Positions 1-9,353 are shown, numbered from the stretch's first letter. The stretch is 64,000 nucleotides of DNA from G965232465 sp965276005 (GCA_965276005.1 OZ254962.1:2542001-2606000); one strand, 5' to 3'. Notes: generated by a model from the letters alone, not told the origin. Numbers and translations: made by a program.

Positions 1-205
1 TACCAGCAGAACCAGGGGCAGAAACGGCAAAGGTCATATCGTTTTCGGTAATAAATGTTTTTTGTAACAAGGTTTTAATATCGCCCATAATATCCACAAA
101 CTGTGGATCCAAATGCCCAATGGTGGGCTGTGCCAATGTTTCCAAAATACGGTTTGGAACGGATGACGGTCCGGGACCCATCAGAGTACGAGGTTGAATT
201 TTCAT
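1..205 (-). CDS. Class V PLP aminotransferase, partial (serine-glyoxylate or alanine-glyoxylate type)
   Basis: The N-terminal 68 codons are present, read from an ATG at 205 and cut by the window edge. The start carries a GPGPSSVP stretch, then a GHLDPQFVDIM segment and a FAVSAPGSAG segment. These are the conserved opening motifs of the class V aminotransferases that use glyoxylate as amino acceptor. PLP-binding residues lie outside the window. The gene is the last visible member of a minus-strand catabolic operon and starts 59 bp after the enolase-superfamily gene ends. It probably moves an amino group to or from glyoxylate or pyruvate produced by the pathway. The exact substrate pair (serine, alanine, or a phosphonate-type amine) cannot be told from this piece. 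Confidence 0.8.
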   Translation of the reverse strand, partial: MKIQPRTLMGPGPSSVPNRILETLAQPTIGHLDPQFVDIMGDIKTLLQKTFITENDMTFAVSAPGSAG

Positions 206-263
206 AATATGCCTTTCTGCTGTTTGTTTGTATGTGTCTGTTGTTTGTATGTGTGCGTTTATA

Positions 264-1427
264 TTAACGAATAATACCGCTTTCTTTTCGCCAATAATCG
301 CCGATTTGCGGTTGGTCGGTCATTTGATAGCGGGCATTACTTAGCCAGTTTTCTGTCACTTCTATGCCCCATCCGGGGGCTTCGCCAATGTCGATGTGTC
401 CATCCACGACTTTGCAATCGGGGGTGAAAATGCCCGCTTGATCGGGGTAATAAGTTGCATCTTCAATGGCAAATTCCAAATACTGTCCAGCGATGACATC
501 GTCCCGACCATCCATCGCACATAATAAATGGGCGGTAAATACGGTTACCAAAGATAAATTAGCAGCGTGTGGCGTGGTGGGGATACCCTTGGTGGCGGCA
601 CGCTTGGCGACCTCTAAACTGCGGGACATACCGCCCATATATAATACATCGGGTTGGACAATATTGACGATATTTTCGTTAATAATGCGATCCCAAACGG
701 GTAAATAGTTGTCTTGTTCTCCACCCGCTACATCGATGTTTAGGGCGTGGGTGACTTCGCAGGTCCAATCTAATTCCCAATAGGGGCAGGGTTCTTCAAA
801 ATGTTGGTACCCATTGTCTTCCAGCATCCGACCAACCTGTATGGCACGCTCAATGCCGAATCCTGAATTGCCGTCCACTAACAATCCGGCATCATCGCCC
901 AGTTGTTGGCGAATATGCGGGATGATTGCTTCGGTGCGTCCTTCCCATTCGTCCACATCCTTGCCACATTCAGCTCCAACCCGTACTTTGAACGATTTAA
1001 ATCCATATGTGTCGCATAAGCGTTTCATTCGTTCCGCTTCAGCATGGGGGGTAATATCACGACGCATCGAGGATGCATAACACGGAAATGTTTTGGATTT
1101 TGCCCCCAGTAATTTGGCAACGGATACATCGGCACGCTTTGCCTTCATATCCCAAAGGGCGGTTTCTACGCCACTGATGGCACGCATCATATACGAACAA
1201 ATAATAAATTTGTGTTGTTTGCGTAACACACGATCCACCGCCGCATCAATATCATCACAATCGCAACCGATAACATAGGGTGCCACCTGAATATGCACGA
1301 CATTTTCCGTAATTTGGCACCGATAGGGGGCGGTTTGTCCCCAGCCAATGGCACCATCTTCGGCGGTTATCTTGACCATACAGGCAAAATCGGTGGTAAA
1401 GGTTTCAATTTTTGCAATTTTAATCAT
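264..1427 (-). CDS. Enolase-superfamily sugar-acid dehydratase or racemase (mandelate racemase/muconate lactonizing type)
   Basis: At 387 residues this is full length for the family. An N-terminal capping domain (about 1-125) precedes a TIM barrel. Visible catalytic elements are a KVR motif (Lys147, Arg149), metal ligands Asp185 (VDGN), Glu211/212 (EEP) and Glu237 (GGE), Asp260 in QPD, and His287 in TPHAAN. Lys on the second strand together with His on the seventh is the mandelate-racemase-like arrangement. It supports abstraction of a proton alpha to a carboxylate, followed by dehydration or epimerisation. The start is the ATG at 1427. The gene lies between the alcohol dehydrogenase and the aminotransferase genes on the same strand, so it is probably co-transcribed. 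The substrate is unknown. Confidence 0.85.
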   Translation of the reverse strand: MIKIAKIETFTTDFACMVKITAEDGAIGWGQTAPYRCQITENVVHIQVAPYVIGCDCDDIDAAVDRVLRKQHKFIICSYMMRAISGVETALWDMKAKRADVSVAKLLGAKSKTFPCYASSMRRDITPHAEAERMKRLCDTYGFKSFKVRVGAECGKDVDEWEGRTEAIIPHIRQQLGDDAGLLVDGNSGFGIERAIQVGRMLEDNGYQHFEEPCPYWELDWTCEVTHALNIDVAGGEQDNYLPVWDRIINENIVNIVQPDVLYMGGMSRSLEVAKRAATKGIPTTPHAANLSLVTVFTAHLLCAMDGRDDVIAGQYLEFAIEDATYYPDQAGIFTPDCKVVDGHIDIGEAPGWGIEVTENWLSNARYQMTDQPQIGDYWRKESGIIR

Positions 1428-1450
1428 ATGTTGTGTCCTCTTTATCGGTC

Positions 1451-2533
1451 TTAAAATACTATAACATTACGCATAACACCACCGTTTTTGGTGGCATCAA
1501 AGGCGTCGTTAATGTGTTCCAAGCAATATCGTCCTGATACCAATTCGTCCAATTTAAAATCACCTGTGTTATAAGATTCTAATATTTTGGGAATATCAAT
1601 GGATAATGTGGACGACCCCATTTTTGCCCCAATAATAGACTTGCCATGGGATCCTAAGTTTGCCCCTGAAAAAGTCGAATCATCGCCCGTTGCTGGAATG
1701 CCCACACATACAACAGTCCCCCGTTTACCCAATAAAGAATATGCGGTTTCGATCGCCTTGCCCGATGCGGCACACATAAATACATAATCCAACATTTCCC
1801 CATCGGTTAATTCAGTAACGGTTTTCATTAAATCCTGCGTTTGGGGGTTAATGGTATGAGTGGCACCGAACGATTTTGAAATTTCCAGTTTTTCATCGTC
1901 AAAATCAATGGCGATAATCATGCGGGCTTTGGCAAATTTACCACCTTGTACTGCGTTGATACCCACCCCACCTGTGCCAATAACAGCAATGTTTGAATCC
2001 GCTTCTACACTGGCGGTATTTATCACCGCACCAAACCCTGTGATCACGCTACACGCCAACAAGGACGCACTTTCAAATGATATATTCTTGGGAATGGCAA
2101 CCACTTGTGATTTATGTATCAATGCTTGTTCGGCAAACGCCCCCGTGCGTACACCGTGTGCCAAAGGTGTGCCGTCTATCAGGCTGAGCGGTGTTTCGTC
2201 ATCCAAGGGGAATTGTGTGGTACAACAGGGTTCTTCGTGTGCTTTACAATGTTTACAGATTTTGCATGCCCGAATAAGTGACACCACCACATGGTCGCCC
2301 ACCTGTACATGGTTTACGCCTTCGCCGATTTCTGTGACAACACCCGATGCTTCGTGTCCGAAAACTGTGGGATTAAAATTGCCCCAACCCCCAGATGCGT
2401 ACAAAATATCTGTGTGGCAAATGGCACAGGCTTTGATGTTTACCCGCACTTCGTCGGTGCGTGTTTCACGAATGTGGATGTCTTCTATGACCAGTTTTTG
2501 ATTTGCCCCGTAGCATACAGCGGCTTTTACCAT
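1451..2533 (-). CDS. Zinc-dependent alcohol dehydrogenase, class III-like MDR family
   Basis: A 360-residue medium-chain dehydrogenase that oxidises an alcohol with NAD. Catalytic-zinc residues are Cys39-His40, then His60-Glu61 in the GHE motif. A structural-zinc lobe is present with Cys90, Cys93, Cys96 and Cys103/104. The Rossmann motif GTGGVG is in the middle. The reading frame is open further upstream (to 2605), but that would add 24 unconserved residues and overlap the aldehyde dehydrogenase stop. The ATG at 2533 begins with the conserved MVKAAVCYG and has a purine-rich site upstream, so I use it. It sits 50 bp after the aldehyde dehydrogenase gene. The pair suggests interconversion of an alcohol, an aldehyde and an acid during amine breakdown. 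Confidence 0.88.
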   Translation of the reverse strand: MVKAAVCYGANQKLVIEDIHIRETRTDEVRVNIKACAICHTDILYASGGWGNFNPTVFGHEASGVVTEIGEGVNHVQVGDHVVVSLIRACKICKHCKAHEEPCCTTQFPLDDETPLSLIDGTPLAHGVRTGAFAEQALIHKSQVVAIPKNISFESASLLACSVITGFGAVINTASVEADSNIAVIGTGGVGINAVQGGKFAKARMIIAIDFDDEKLEISKSFGATHTINPQTQDLMKTVTELTDGEMLDYVFMCAASGKAIETAYSLLGKRGTVVCVGIPATGDDSTFSGANLGSHGKSIIGAKMGSSTLSIDIPKILESYNTGDFKLDELVSGRYCLEHINDAFDATKNGGVMRNVIVF

Positions 2534-2583
2534 GATAATATTCTTTCTCTTTCTTTTATATGTGCATATGGTATGGATTGAAA

Positions 2584-4074
2584 TTATGTGCCAAAGTTCG
2601 TCCACACAACCTTGATGTCTGTATATTTTTCATAGGCTAAGTGCGAACGATCGCGTCCTTGCCCTGATTCCTTGAATCCACCAAATGGTGTGAATAATCC
2701 CGATTTGTCAAATTCGTTCCACCATACAGTGCCTGCGACCAAACCGTTGGTCATGCGTTTGCCGACCGCCATATCTTGTGTCCATACGGATGCCACCAAG
2801 CCATAAGGGGTGGCGTTGGCAATCTCTAAGGCTTCGGCTTCGGTTTCGAAGCTGATGACTGTTAGCACAGGACCAAAAATTTCCTGTTGGCATTCGGTGC
2901 TGTCCCATTTCAGGTTGTCAATAATCGTGGGCTCAATATAAAAACCTCCTGTTTCTTGTAAAATCCGTTTGCCTCCGAATACGACCTTTCCGCCTTCGGA
3001 TTCGGCATTTTTAATATGGGCTAGGATTTTTTTCATATGCTGTTCTTCTATGACTGCGGCTGCTTTTGATTTTGGGTCAAATGGATGTCCATATGGAATA
3101 TTCGAAGTGGTGATATTTTTAATTTTTTCGATTAGGGTATCTTTAACATTGTTGTGTACAACCAAACGGGAACCAGCACTGCAAGTTTGCCCTTGGTTAT
3201 AATATAATCCCCACGCAATTTGCCGTGCTGCATAGTCTAAATTGGCATCGGCAAATACCACTTGGGCGGATTTGCCACCGCATTCTAAACCGACCCGTTT
3301 CATATTAGATTGTCCCGCATATTGCATCATGAGTTTACCCACTTCGGTGGAACCAGTAAAACCAATAGCGGCAATATCATTGTGCAGAGCCATGGGCTTA
3401 CCCGTATCTTCGCCCATACCGGTTATGACTTGGAATACGCCATCAGGAACGCCCGCTTGTTGTATTAATTTTGCCAAGAAAATTGCCCCTAACGACGATT
3501 GTTCCGCAGGTTTTAAAATGACACTGTTACCTGCCAACAAAGCGGGGGCAACTTTCCATGCGGTGATAACCAACGGATAATTCCATGGTACAATTGCCCC
3601 GACAACGCCCAAAGGGATGCGTTTTAACAATATTTCATTCAATCCATCGCTTGGGGCGATTTGATCGTACATTTTATCCGCCCATTCGCCATAATATTCA
3701 TATGTATAGGACGATTTGGTGATTTCGGCATGGGCATTGGCATAGGTTTTACCCACATCCAAGACCTCTAATAATGCCATTTCATCCACATTTTCACGGA
3801 TAAGCTGACCAATGGTCTTTAAGATTCCCGCCCGTTGGGCAAATGGTATATTACGCCATACGCCTTGGTCATAACATTTTTTGGCGATGGTGACGGCTTC
3901 GTTTACATCATCGCTATTGCACGATGCGATGGATGCATATACTTTGCCATCCATGGGTGATATACGATCGAATGTTGCCCCTGATTTTGCATCCACATAT
4001 TGTCCATTGATAAAGGATCTGGTTTCTATATCTAAGGCATTGACCTTATCGTAAAATTGTTGTATTATAGACAT
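2584..4074 (-). CDS. NAD(P)-dependent aldehyde dehydrogenase (PuuC/betaine-aldehyde type)
   Basis: A full-length (496 aa) aldehyde dehydrogenase. The oxyanion Asn is in the VPWNYPL motif and the cofactor loop is GFTGSTEVG. The general-base Glu is in LECGGKS (about residue 266) and the nucleophilic Cys in GQTCSAGSR (about residue 300). The C-terminal PFGGFKESGQGRD motif is typical of enzymes acting on amino- or gamma-glutamyl-aldehydes. It oxidises an aldehyde to the acid with NAD(P). Its position right after an FAD amine oxidase indicates that it takes the aldehyde made by that oxidase. The start ATG at 4074 is preceded by a purine-rich stretch. Substrate specificity is inference. Confidence 0.9.
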   Translation of the reverse strand: MSIIQQFYDKVNALDIETRSFINGQYVDAKSGATFDRISPMDGKVYASIASCNSDDVNEAVTIAKKCYDQGVWRNIPFAQRAGILKTIGQLIRENVDEMALLEVLDVGKTYANAHAEITKSSYTYEYYGEWADKMYDQIAPSDGLNEILLKRIPLGVVGAIVPWNYPLVITAWKVAPALLAGNSVILKPAEQSSLGAIFLAKLIQQAGVPDGVFQVITGMGEDTGKPMALHNDIAAIGFTGSTEVGKLMMQYAGQSNMKRVGLECGGKSAQVVFADANLDYAARQIAWGLYYNQGQTCSAGSRLVVHNNVKDTLIEKIKNITTSNIPYGHPFDPKSKAAAVIEEQHMKKILAHIKNAESEGGKVVFGGKRILQETGGFYIEPTIIDNLKWDSTECQQEIFGPVLTVISFETEAEALEIANATPYGLVASVWTQDMAVGKRMTNGLVAGTVWWNEFDKSGLFTPFGGFKESGQGRDRSHLAYEKYTDIKVVWTNFGT

Positions 4075-4124
4075 AGCGTACTCCTTCTTTTTGCGTGTCT
4101 TTTTTCATGATGCGTTTATAGTAT

Positions 4125-5468
4125 TTAGAATGTTTCTGTTACATAATCCTTGCAACGATAATATGTGTTTAATGGCGACAAGAACCAGCCACCGCCCAAA
4201 TGGGGGTATGGTGTGTGTGGCATTTGGGTGAACACGGTATCGTCAAGGTGTCGATTTTGCAAAATAATTTGGCTTACCATATATCCTAAGTAGGGGGCGT
4301 TTATCATACCCGTTCCAGAATATCCGCCCACTCGATAATGGGTGTCACTGACCTTATGTATAAATGGGGTCTTGCGGTGGGTGAATCCAAGCCTGCCTAA
4401 CCATGTGTATTCTGCTTCTAATTTTGGTGAGGATTTTCCTTGTTGTTGGAATATGTCTTCTATCATTTGTTCCAGTTTTTGTTTGACCCGTTCGCAGGGC
4501 AAGAACACCAATGATGCCCGCCCACCCAACATCAACCGCCTGCCACATGGGGTATGGCGATAATAACAATGCCTGCGGGTGGATTCGGTAACAATCATAC
4601 GATTGGGCAGCAGAGAATGTAGGCGTTCGGGTGACATTTCGGGCGTCACCACCACCATACTGTACACCGGCATTAAACGCATAGCAAAACCACGATCGTA
4701 CATAGCGTGGTGTGCCGTATATCCGTTGGTACCCGACACCACAATGTCGGCGATAATTGCTCCTTTGTCGGTGGTGATAATTTTACCTGTTTTGGTGGGG
4801 GCAATATTTTTTACAGTACAATTTGATACAATGCGAACCCCTGCCTGCATACACAAATCAATAAAGGCTTGCGTCATTTTGGCGGGATGCACAGCGTATT
4901 CATTGGGATAAAAAACACCGCCTTGGTATAAATCGCTGTTTACATACCGTCTCACATCAGGTTTTTCTACAAATGTCAGTTCCTTGCCAGTAATTTGGAA
5001 TAGGGCATCTATGTCTTTTTTGCTTTTTTCCAAGTCTGTGGTTTGACTGATGGCACTGAATCGCCCTGTGTGTTGCAGGTCTACATCTAAATTTTCTGCA
5101 TTGATAAAATTCAGCACAAAATTGAAAGCTTCATCAATTTCATTGAGCAACCGATGGGTACGATTTATCCCAATGATTTGCCTTAAATGATTGACCGTAT
5201 AGCTGTGTGAGGCTAATAAAAATCCACCAGATCGTGCGGAACATCCTGCACCAGCAAAACGGGACTCTATGATAACAGCGTCCCATCCAGCCCGCTGTAA
5301 TTGCAAGGCACACATCAAATTGGTTAATCCCGCACCCACCAAAACCACTTGTGCTTTTTTTGGCAAGGTTATGGGCGAGGTATTGTCTTTCATACCAATG
5401 TCGTATTGCCAATAGCTGTTTGTTTTAACATCTATGTCTTTATGGGAATGAGAGCGATGACCAAACAT
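4125..5468 (-). CDS. FAD-dependent amine oxidase (PuuB-like, DAO fold)
   Basis: About 447 residues. A short N-terminal leader with the NSYW motif is typical of gamma-glutamylputrescine oxidases and supports a start near 5468 rather than the internal Met at 5393. The frame also opens with a TTG at 5483. The FAD dinucleotide-binding motif is near residue 45. Its third glycine position reads Asn (GAGLTN), which is a small oddity. An ARSGGF segment follows, as in PuuB and sarcosine-oxidase-like proteins, and a GGYSGTG segment near the C-terminus closes the FAD site. It should oxidise a C-N bond to an imine, giving an aldehyde, ammonia and peroxide. It is placed between the binding protein and the aldehyde dehydrogenase. 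The substrate is probably a polyamine or related amine, by context only. Confidence 0.82.
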   Translation of the reverse strand: MFGHRSHSHKDIDVKTNSYWQYDIGMKDNTSPITLPKKAQVVLVGAGLTNLMCALQLQRAGWDAVIIESRFAGAGCSARSGGFLLASHSYTVNHLRQIIGINRTHRLLNEIDEAFNFVLNFINAENLDVDLQHTGRFSAISQTTDLEKSKKDIDALFQITGKELTFVEKPDVRRYVNSDLYQGGVFYPNEYAVHPAKMTQAFIDLCMQAGVRIVSNCTVKNIAPTKTGKIITTDKGAIIADIVVSGTNGYTAHHAMYDRGFAMRLMPVYSMVVVTPEMSPERLHSLLPNRMIVTESTRRHCYYRHTPCGRRLMLGGRASLVFLPCERVKQKLEQMIEDIFQQQGKSSPKLEAEYTWLGRLGFTHRKTPFIHKVSDTHYRVGGYSGTGMINAPYLGYMVSQIILQNRHLDDTVFTQMPHTPYPHLGGGWFLSPLNTYYRCKDYVTETF

Positions 5469-5510
5469 ATGCTGTTTTACCAATGGGTATAGATGGAATA
5501 TATTAAAAAT

Positions 5511-5541
5511 AAAATGGCAAGGGGGAGGTCCTTACCATTTT
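5511..5541 (-). terminator. Hairpin terminator or attenuator after the binding-protein gene
   Basis: A 12-bp stem (5511-5522 with 5530-5541, one mismatch) and a 7-nt loop. On the minus strand it is followed by a T-rich stretch. It lies in the 72-bp gap between the binding-protein and oxidase genes. Partial termination here would raise binding protein relative to the enzymes, as is common in ABC transporter operons. Confidence 0.6.
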
Positions 5542-5555
5542 ATGCGTTGTTTAGA

Positions 5556-6617
5556 TTAGTTGGAAACCCAAGTAATAAATCGTTCTTTTAATTCGTCACG
5601 GTTATAAGACCAGTATTCCGTATCTAAACTGATACCCTGTGCCATGTTGGCAGGGTTACTTGACAAATGAGGCAAGATGGATGCTGGAACCTTAGCATAC
5701 GCAGATTTCCGTCCGGGACCATAAGAGATGTACTCAAGCATCTTAACACCTTGTGCCTCAGAAGTCGCAAATTTGATAAATTCAAATACTTGTTCTTTGT
5801 TTGGTGTCCCCTTTGGTACGATCAGTACATCATAGTCGGCTACTTGACCATCCCAAATAATTTCAAATGGCTTGTTTTCTTTAACCATTGCATTGTAAAT
5901 CCGTCCATTGTACGCCGTACTCATAACAACTTCGCCATCTGCCAACATTTGTGGAGGTTGTGCACCCGCTGTCCACAAAACTAAGTGGTCTTTGATAGTG
6001 TCCAATTTAGCAAAGGCACGATCAACACCCCCGGGGGCTTTTAGGACTTTGTAAACATCTTTTTTGGCAACACCATCCGCCATCAATGCCCACTCTAGGT
6101 TGACAATAGCATCTTTACGCATACCCCGTTTACCGGGGAATTTATTCACATCAAAAAAATCTTGGATAGTGGAAGGTTTTTCGCCCGGAAATTTGTCTTT
6201 ATTAAAGGCAACGATGTTGGACCAAGAAATAATTGCAACATGACATTCGCCTAATGAACCTTCAAAGAAATCTTGTTCAGCGGCAACACCATTAGAACCC
6301 GCAGGCAACTTTGGCAGAGGCTCTAATAACCCTTCGTCACATCCTTGCATTGCTGAAGATACGCTTGATTGTACGACACCCCATGTTACTTTGCCAGATT
6401 CGATTTGTGATTTGATTTGTGCCAAGCCACCATTGTACACTTCAGGTGTAACTTTGATACCTGTTTTATCCATAAATGGCTTTTCCAAGGCATGCCAAGC
6501 CGCATTACTCATGGCACCACCATAGTTTACGGAAATAAAGTCAGCAGAAACAGTGTTGGTCATAACCAAACCGGCAATAGCGGACAAAGATAGAGTTTTT
6601 AAAAGTTTACTATTCAT
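5556..6617 (-). CDS. ABC transporter periplasmic binding protein, spermidine/putrescine (PotD/PotF) type
   Basis: A 353-residue periplasmic protein. The signal peptide has a basic start, a hydrophobic core and an ATVSA-like AxA site near residue 25. The mature part begins with a strand of the ISVNYGG type, then a WGVVQSS segment, a Trp-rich hinge (SWSNIVAFN) and a DVLIVPKGTPN segment. This matches the polyamine or iron/polyamine binding family. It is the first gene of the minus-strand operon, with a GGGAG ribosome site ahead of the ATG at 6617. No permease or ATPase gene is visible; they may lie beyond position 1 or elsewhere. It probably captures the amine that the downstream oxidase and dehydrogenases degrade. 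Confidence 0.85.
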   Translation of the reverse strand: MNSKLLKTLSLSAIAGLVMTNTVSADFISVNYGGAMSNAAWHALEKPFMDKTGIKVTPEVYNGGLAQIKSQIESGKVTWGVVQSSVSSAMQGCDEGLLEPLPKLPAGSNGVAAEQDFFEGSLGECHVAIISWSNIVAFNKDKFPGEKPSTIQDFFDVNKFPGKRGMRKDAIVNLEWALMADGVAKKDVYKVLKAPGGVDRAFAKLDTIKDHLVLWTAGAQPPQMLADGEVVMSTAYNGRIYNAMVKENKPFEIIWDGQVADYDVLIVPKGTPNKEQVFEFIKFATSEAQGVKMLEYISYGPGRKSAYAKVPASILPHLSSNPANMAQGISLDTEYWSYNRDELKERFITWVSN

Positions 6618-6646
6618 CAGTTGTTCTCCCTTAATTGAGTTAGCTT

Positions 6647-6675
6647 ATTATAGATATATTTTTGTGAGTTGTAAA
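6647..6675 (-). promoter_or_regulatory. Sigma-70-type promoter of the catabolic operon
   Basis: On the minus strand TTTACA (6675-6670) is followed by a 17-nt spacer and a consensus TATAAT (6652-6647), about 30 nt ahead of the binding-protein start. The surrounding 6620-6890 is very AT-rich and shared with the divergent RpiR-type gene. An operator for that regulator is likely here, but I could not identify one. Confidence 0.6.
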
Positions 6676-6897
6676 TTTATGCAAAAAATAAACGCCTCAT
6701 TAATGTCATAAGTTTATATTACCACATAAACAAAATTATGCAAGATTATTTTCATTTTTTAAAAAAATTTACCTCACAATAGAAAAAAATATTGCAAAAT
6801 ATTCTAAAATGTGCCAGTATTTGATAGTATAAAATAAGAGGTTTCCCAATGGAAAAACAATAAAAGTAACACATAAGTCGAGATTAAGGATATAGAG

Positions 6898-7731
6898 ATG
6901 CCACCATATTTTCTTGAACAATTTGAAAATTTATTAAACACTGGGTCAAAATCGCAAAAGGTCATTATGCGGTACTTTTTATCTGATTTTCCCATATCAG
7001 CTCTGAGTAATCTGTCCACGATTGCTCGTCATTGTGGGGTGTCGCCTGCGACTGTGCAACGGTGTGTTGTTAAATTAGGCTATGAAAGGTTTAGCGAATT
7101 TCACAAAGATGTGCTGAAACATTTGGAAAATTCTCAACAATCCCACCCCTTGGAACGCTTAAAGCAAAAGGGGCATAATAGCCAAAGTTATTACGAATAT
7201 AATATTAATAACATTCAAACAACATTTGCCAATATAAATCCTATGCTGATTGAACAAGCGGTGCAATTGTTGACAAATGAACATTACAAAATCTATTGTA
7301 TTGGTGGGCGTTTTACAGGGGTGCTTGTGAATTTGTTTGCCCGCCATGTGAAGACCTTGCGTCCAAATGTGTTTGAAACCGTGCCATACGATGGGTTTAT
7401 GCTTGATATACTTAGCAACTGTAATGCCAAAACTGTTATTTTGGTGACGGATATTCGCCGTTATGATGATGACCTGTTTGGATTCAGCAAGCTTGCTAAA
7501 ACCGAAAAGCAGGCAAAAATCATATTGCTGACCGATACATGGATTTCCCCCATTAGTCAATATGCGGATATTACTATTTCTGTGTCTACGGGTATGGATG
7601 CCTGTTGGGATTCCAATGTTGCCATGTTGACAATGCTAGAAGAAATTATGGGACAAGTTACCGCCCATTTGGGCAAGAAAGCCCAAAAGTTTCTGGAAAG
7701 TCGAGAACACTTCCGCAATAATATGGATTGA
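6898..7731 (+). CDS. RpiR-family transcriptional regulator (HTH plus SIS domain)
   Basis: A 277-residue protein. The N-terminal helix-turn-helix (about 1-80) carries the SNLSTIARHCGVSPATVQR recognition region. A C-terminal SIS sugar-phosphate-binding-type domain (about 110-260) includes IYCIGGRFTG and VTDIRRYDDD strands. Family members sense a phosphosugar or small metabolite and repress or activate neighbouring catabolic genes. The start at 6898 has an AAGGA site about 9 nt upstream. The gene is divergent from the amine catabolism operon, 280 bp away, so it is very probably its local regulator. The SIS serine loop typical of sugar-phosphate binders is not obvious, so the effector may be something else. 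Confidence 0.85.
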   Translation: MPPYFLEQFENLLNTGSKSQKVIMRYFLSDFPISALSNLSTIARHCGVSPATVQRCVVKLGYERFSEFHKDVLKHLENSQQSHPLERLKQKGHNSQSYYEYNINNIQTTFANINPMLIEQAVQLLTNEHYKIYCIGGRFTGVLVNLFARHVKTLRPNVFETVPYDGFMLDILSNCNAKTVILVTDIRRYDDDLFGFSKLAKTEKQAKIILLTDTWISPISQYADITISVSTGMDACWDSNVAMLTMLEEIMGQVTAHLGKKAQKFLESREHFRNNMD

Positions 7732-8149
7732 ATATCTGATGGGTATATTTTTGCGATGTGGTGTGGCTTTTGGCTGATTTAATGACGGGTGACCGCCAAA
7801 AATGATCTTGTAAAGTATTCCATGAGATTCGCCTTTATAGACGCAATGCTAATGCGACCAGATGGTAGCATATATATGTTGTCATAACAGTATAACATGC
7901 CTTTCATGTGCGTATGGTGGTTTTGAGATTACATCGCCTATTAAGGTTACAATCTGGAAGTTTGTTTAGTAATGCTCTTTTACGCTTTGTGCATATTTTT
8001 TTATTGCATTTTATTTGAATTTGCTATATATCCGCTCTGTGCCTTTATGTTTATGGGATTCTTGCCATGAAGGTGGAGGCACCACGCAACCGCCCTGGAG
8101 GTGCGTGTAAACAAGATGGATTATGTGAATTTTAAAAGGAGTTATGGTT
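7732..8149. other. Intergenic region between the RpiR-type gene and rplY
   Basis: 418 bp without a convincing gene. A weak 7-bp inverted repeat (7768-7774 with 7795-7801) may end the regulator transcript. A compact hairpin (8083-8088 with 8102-8107) precedes rplY. An ORF of 22 codons opens at 8067 and spans that hairpin, with no clear ribosome site. I could not support a tRNA or a known RNA family here. Confidence 0.4.
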
Positions 8150-8734
8150 ATGAAAACTATTTCTGTACAAATGCGGGATCGAGTTGGTAAGGGTGCGGCT
8201 CGTGCGGTGCGGCGTGAAAATTTGGTACCCGGTGTGGTTTATGGCAATAAACAGCCGCCGGTGGCGATTACTGTCGACCCCCGTATCATCGACAAAGAAC
8301 TGGACACGGGTGTGTTTTTTAACACGGTGTATACGCTGGATGTTGCGGGTGCTACTGAAAAAGTGCTGCCTCGTGATGTGCAGATGCATGTGGTACAAGA
8401 CACCGTACAGGCGATTGATTTCTTGCGGGTAACCGATGATACTAAAGTAAAAGTCAATATACCGTTGGTATTTGTTGGTGTCTCTGAAAACCGAGCGGTG
8501 CGTATGGGCGGGCGGTTACAGGTGGTATGCCGTGATCTAGCGATTATTACCACCGCAGGCAATATTCCTGCGACTATCGAAGTGGATGTCAGCGAAGTAA
8601 AATTCGGCGGTATCGTTCGCATTTCCGCTATCGAATTGCCTAACGGCGTGGTGGCAAACACCAAAGACGACTCGGTGCTGGTATCGCTAAAAGCCCCACG
8701 GGGTGTATCCGCATCAGACTTGGACGATGTGTAA
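8150..8734 (+). CDS. rplY: 50S ribosomal protein L25/Ctc
   Basis: A 194-residue long-form L25 (Ctc type). The N-terminal 5S-rRNA-binding L25 domain (about 1-95) carries GKGAARAVRRE and LVPGVVYG. The C-terminal TL5-like beta domain (about 96-185) ends in VLVSLKAPRG. It stabilises 5S rRNA in the large subunit. Two in-frame ATGs exist, at 8144 and 8150. An AGGAG site ends at 8141, only 2 nt before the first but 8 nt before the second, so 8150 is chosen. It leads a short run with pth and ychF, a common order in bacteria. Confidence 0.93.
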   Translation: MKTISVQMRDRVGKGAARAVRRENLVPGVVYGNKQPPVAITVDPRIIDKELDTGVFFNTVYTLDVAGATEKVLPRDVQMHVVQDTVQAIDFLRVTDDTKVKVNIPLVFVGVSENRAVRMGGRLQVVCRDLAIITTAGNIPATIEVDVSEVKFGGIVRISAIELPNGVVANTKDDSVLVSLKAPRGVSASDLDDV

Positions 8735-8765
8735 TATATAATATGATGCGGACGGGGTGCGGGGT

Positions 8766-9335
8766 ATGGTCTTTGTGTTTGTTGGGTTGGGCAATCCGGG
8801 CGATACATATAGCCGTACCCGGCACAATGTGGGATTTATGGCGATCGATGCGATGGTACGCCGCTATGCTTTTTCCAGTTTTCAAAAAAAATACAAAGGC
8901 GACATTGCCAGCGGTCGTATCGGCACACAAAAAATCATAGCCGTAAAACCGCACACTTTTATGAACAAATCGGGCGAATGCGTATCACAAGTGGTACACT
9001 TTTATAAGGTACCGCCGGAAAATGTTGTCGTGTTTTATGACGAATTGGACTTGCCCATCGGCAAAGTGCGGGTCAAAATCGGCGGGGGCAATGGCGGGCA
9101 TAACGGGCTTCGCAGCCTCGAGGCGTATATGGATAAAAACTATGTACGGGTGCGTATTGGTATCGATCATCCGGGCGATAAACACCGGGTGACCGGGCAT
9201 GTATTAGGGGCATTGCAAGCGGATGAGCAGCACATTATAAACAGGGTTACTGCGGATATTGCCGATTGTATCGATACGCTTATTGCTGGTGATTTTGGGG
9301 CATTTATGAATACATTGACGGTGCGGCGGCAATGA
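8766..9335 (+). CDS. pth: Peptidyl-tRNA hydrolase
   Basis: About 189 residues. It cleaves the ester bond of peptidyl-tRNAs released from ribosomes and recycles the tRNA. Family motifs are FVGLGNPG at the start, TRHNVGFMAID carrying the catalytic His, KPHTFMNKSGE, and FYDELDLPIGK with the active-site Asp. A GGGGGNGGHNGLRS-like loop follows. The frame also begins with a GTG at 8757. The ATG at 8766 starts right before the conserved strand and is preferred. It lies 31 bp after rplY and 18 bp before ychF, so it is probably co-transcribed with both. Confidence 0.95.
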   Translation: MVFVFVGLGNPGDTYSRTRHNVGFMAIDAMVRRYAFSSFQKKYKGDIASGRIGTQKIIAVKPHTFMNKSGECVSQVVHFYKVPPENVVVFYDELDLPIGKVRVKIGGGNGGHNGLRSLEAYMDKNYVRVRIGIDHPGDKHRVTGHVLGALQADEQHIINRVTADIADCIDTLIAGDFGAFMNTLTVRRQ

Positions 9336-9353
9336 TACTATGGGGGAATAAGT

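Noticed and set aside
8239..8808. 189-codon minus-strand ORF over rplY
   Set aside because: It is the shadow of a well-conserved ribosomal protein gene and crosses into pth.
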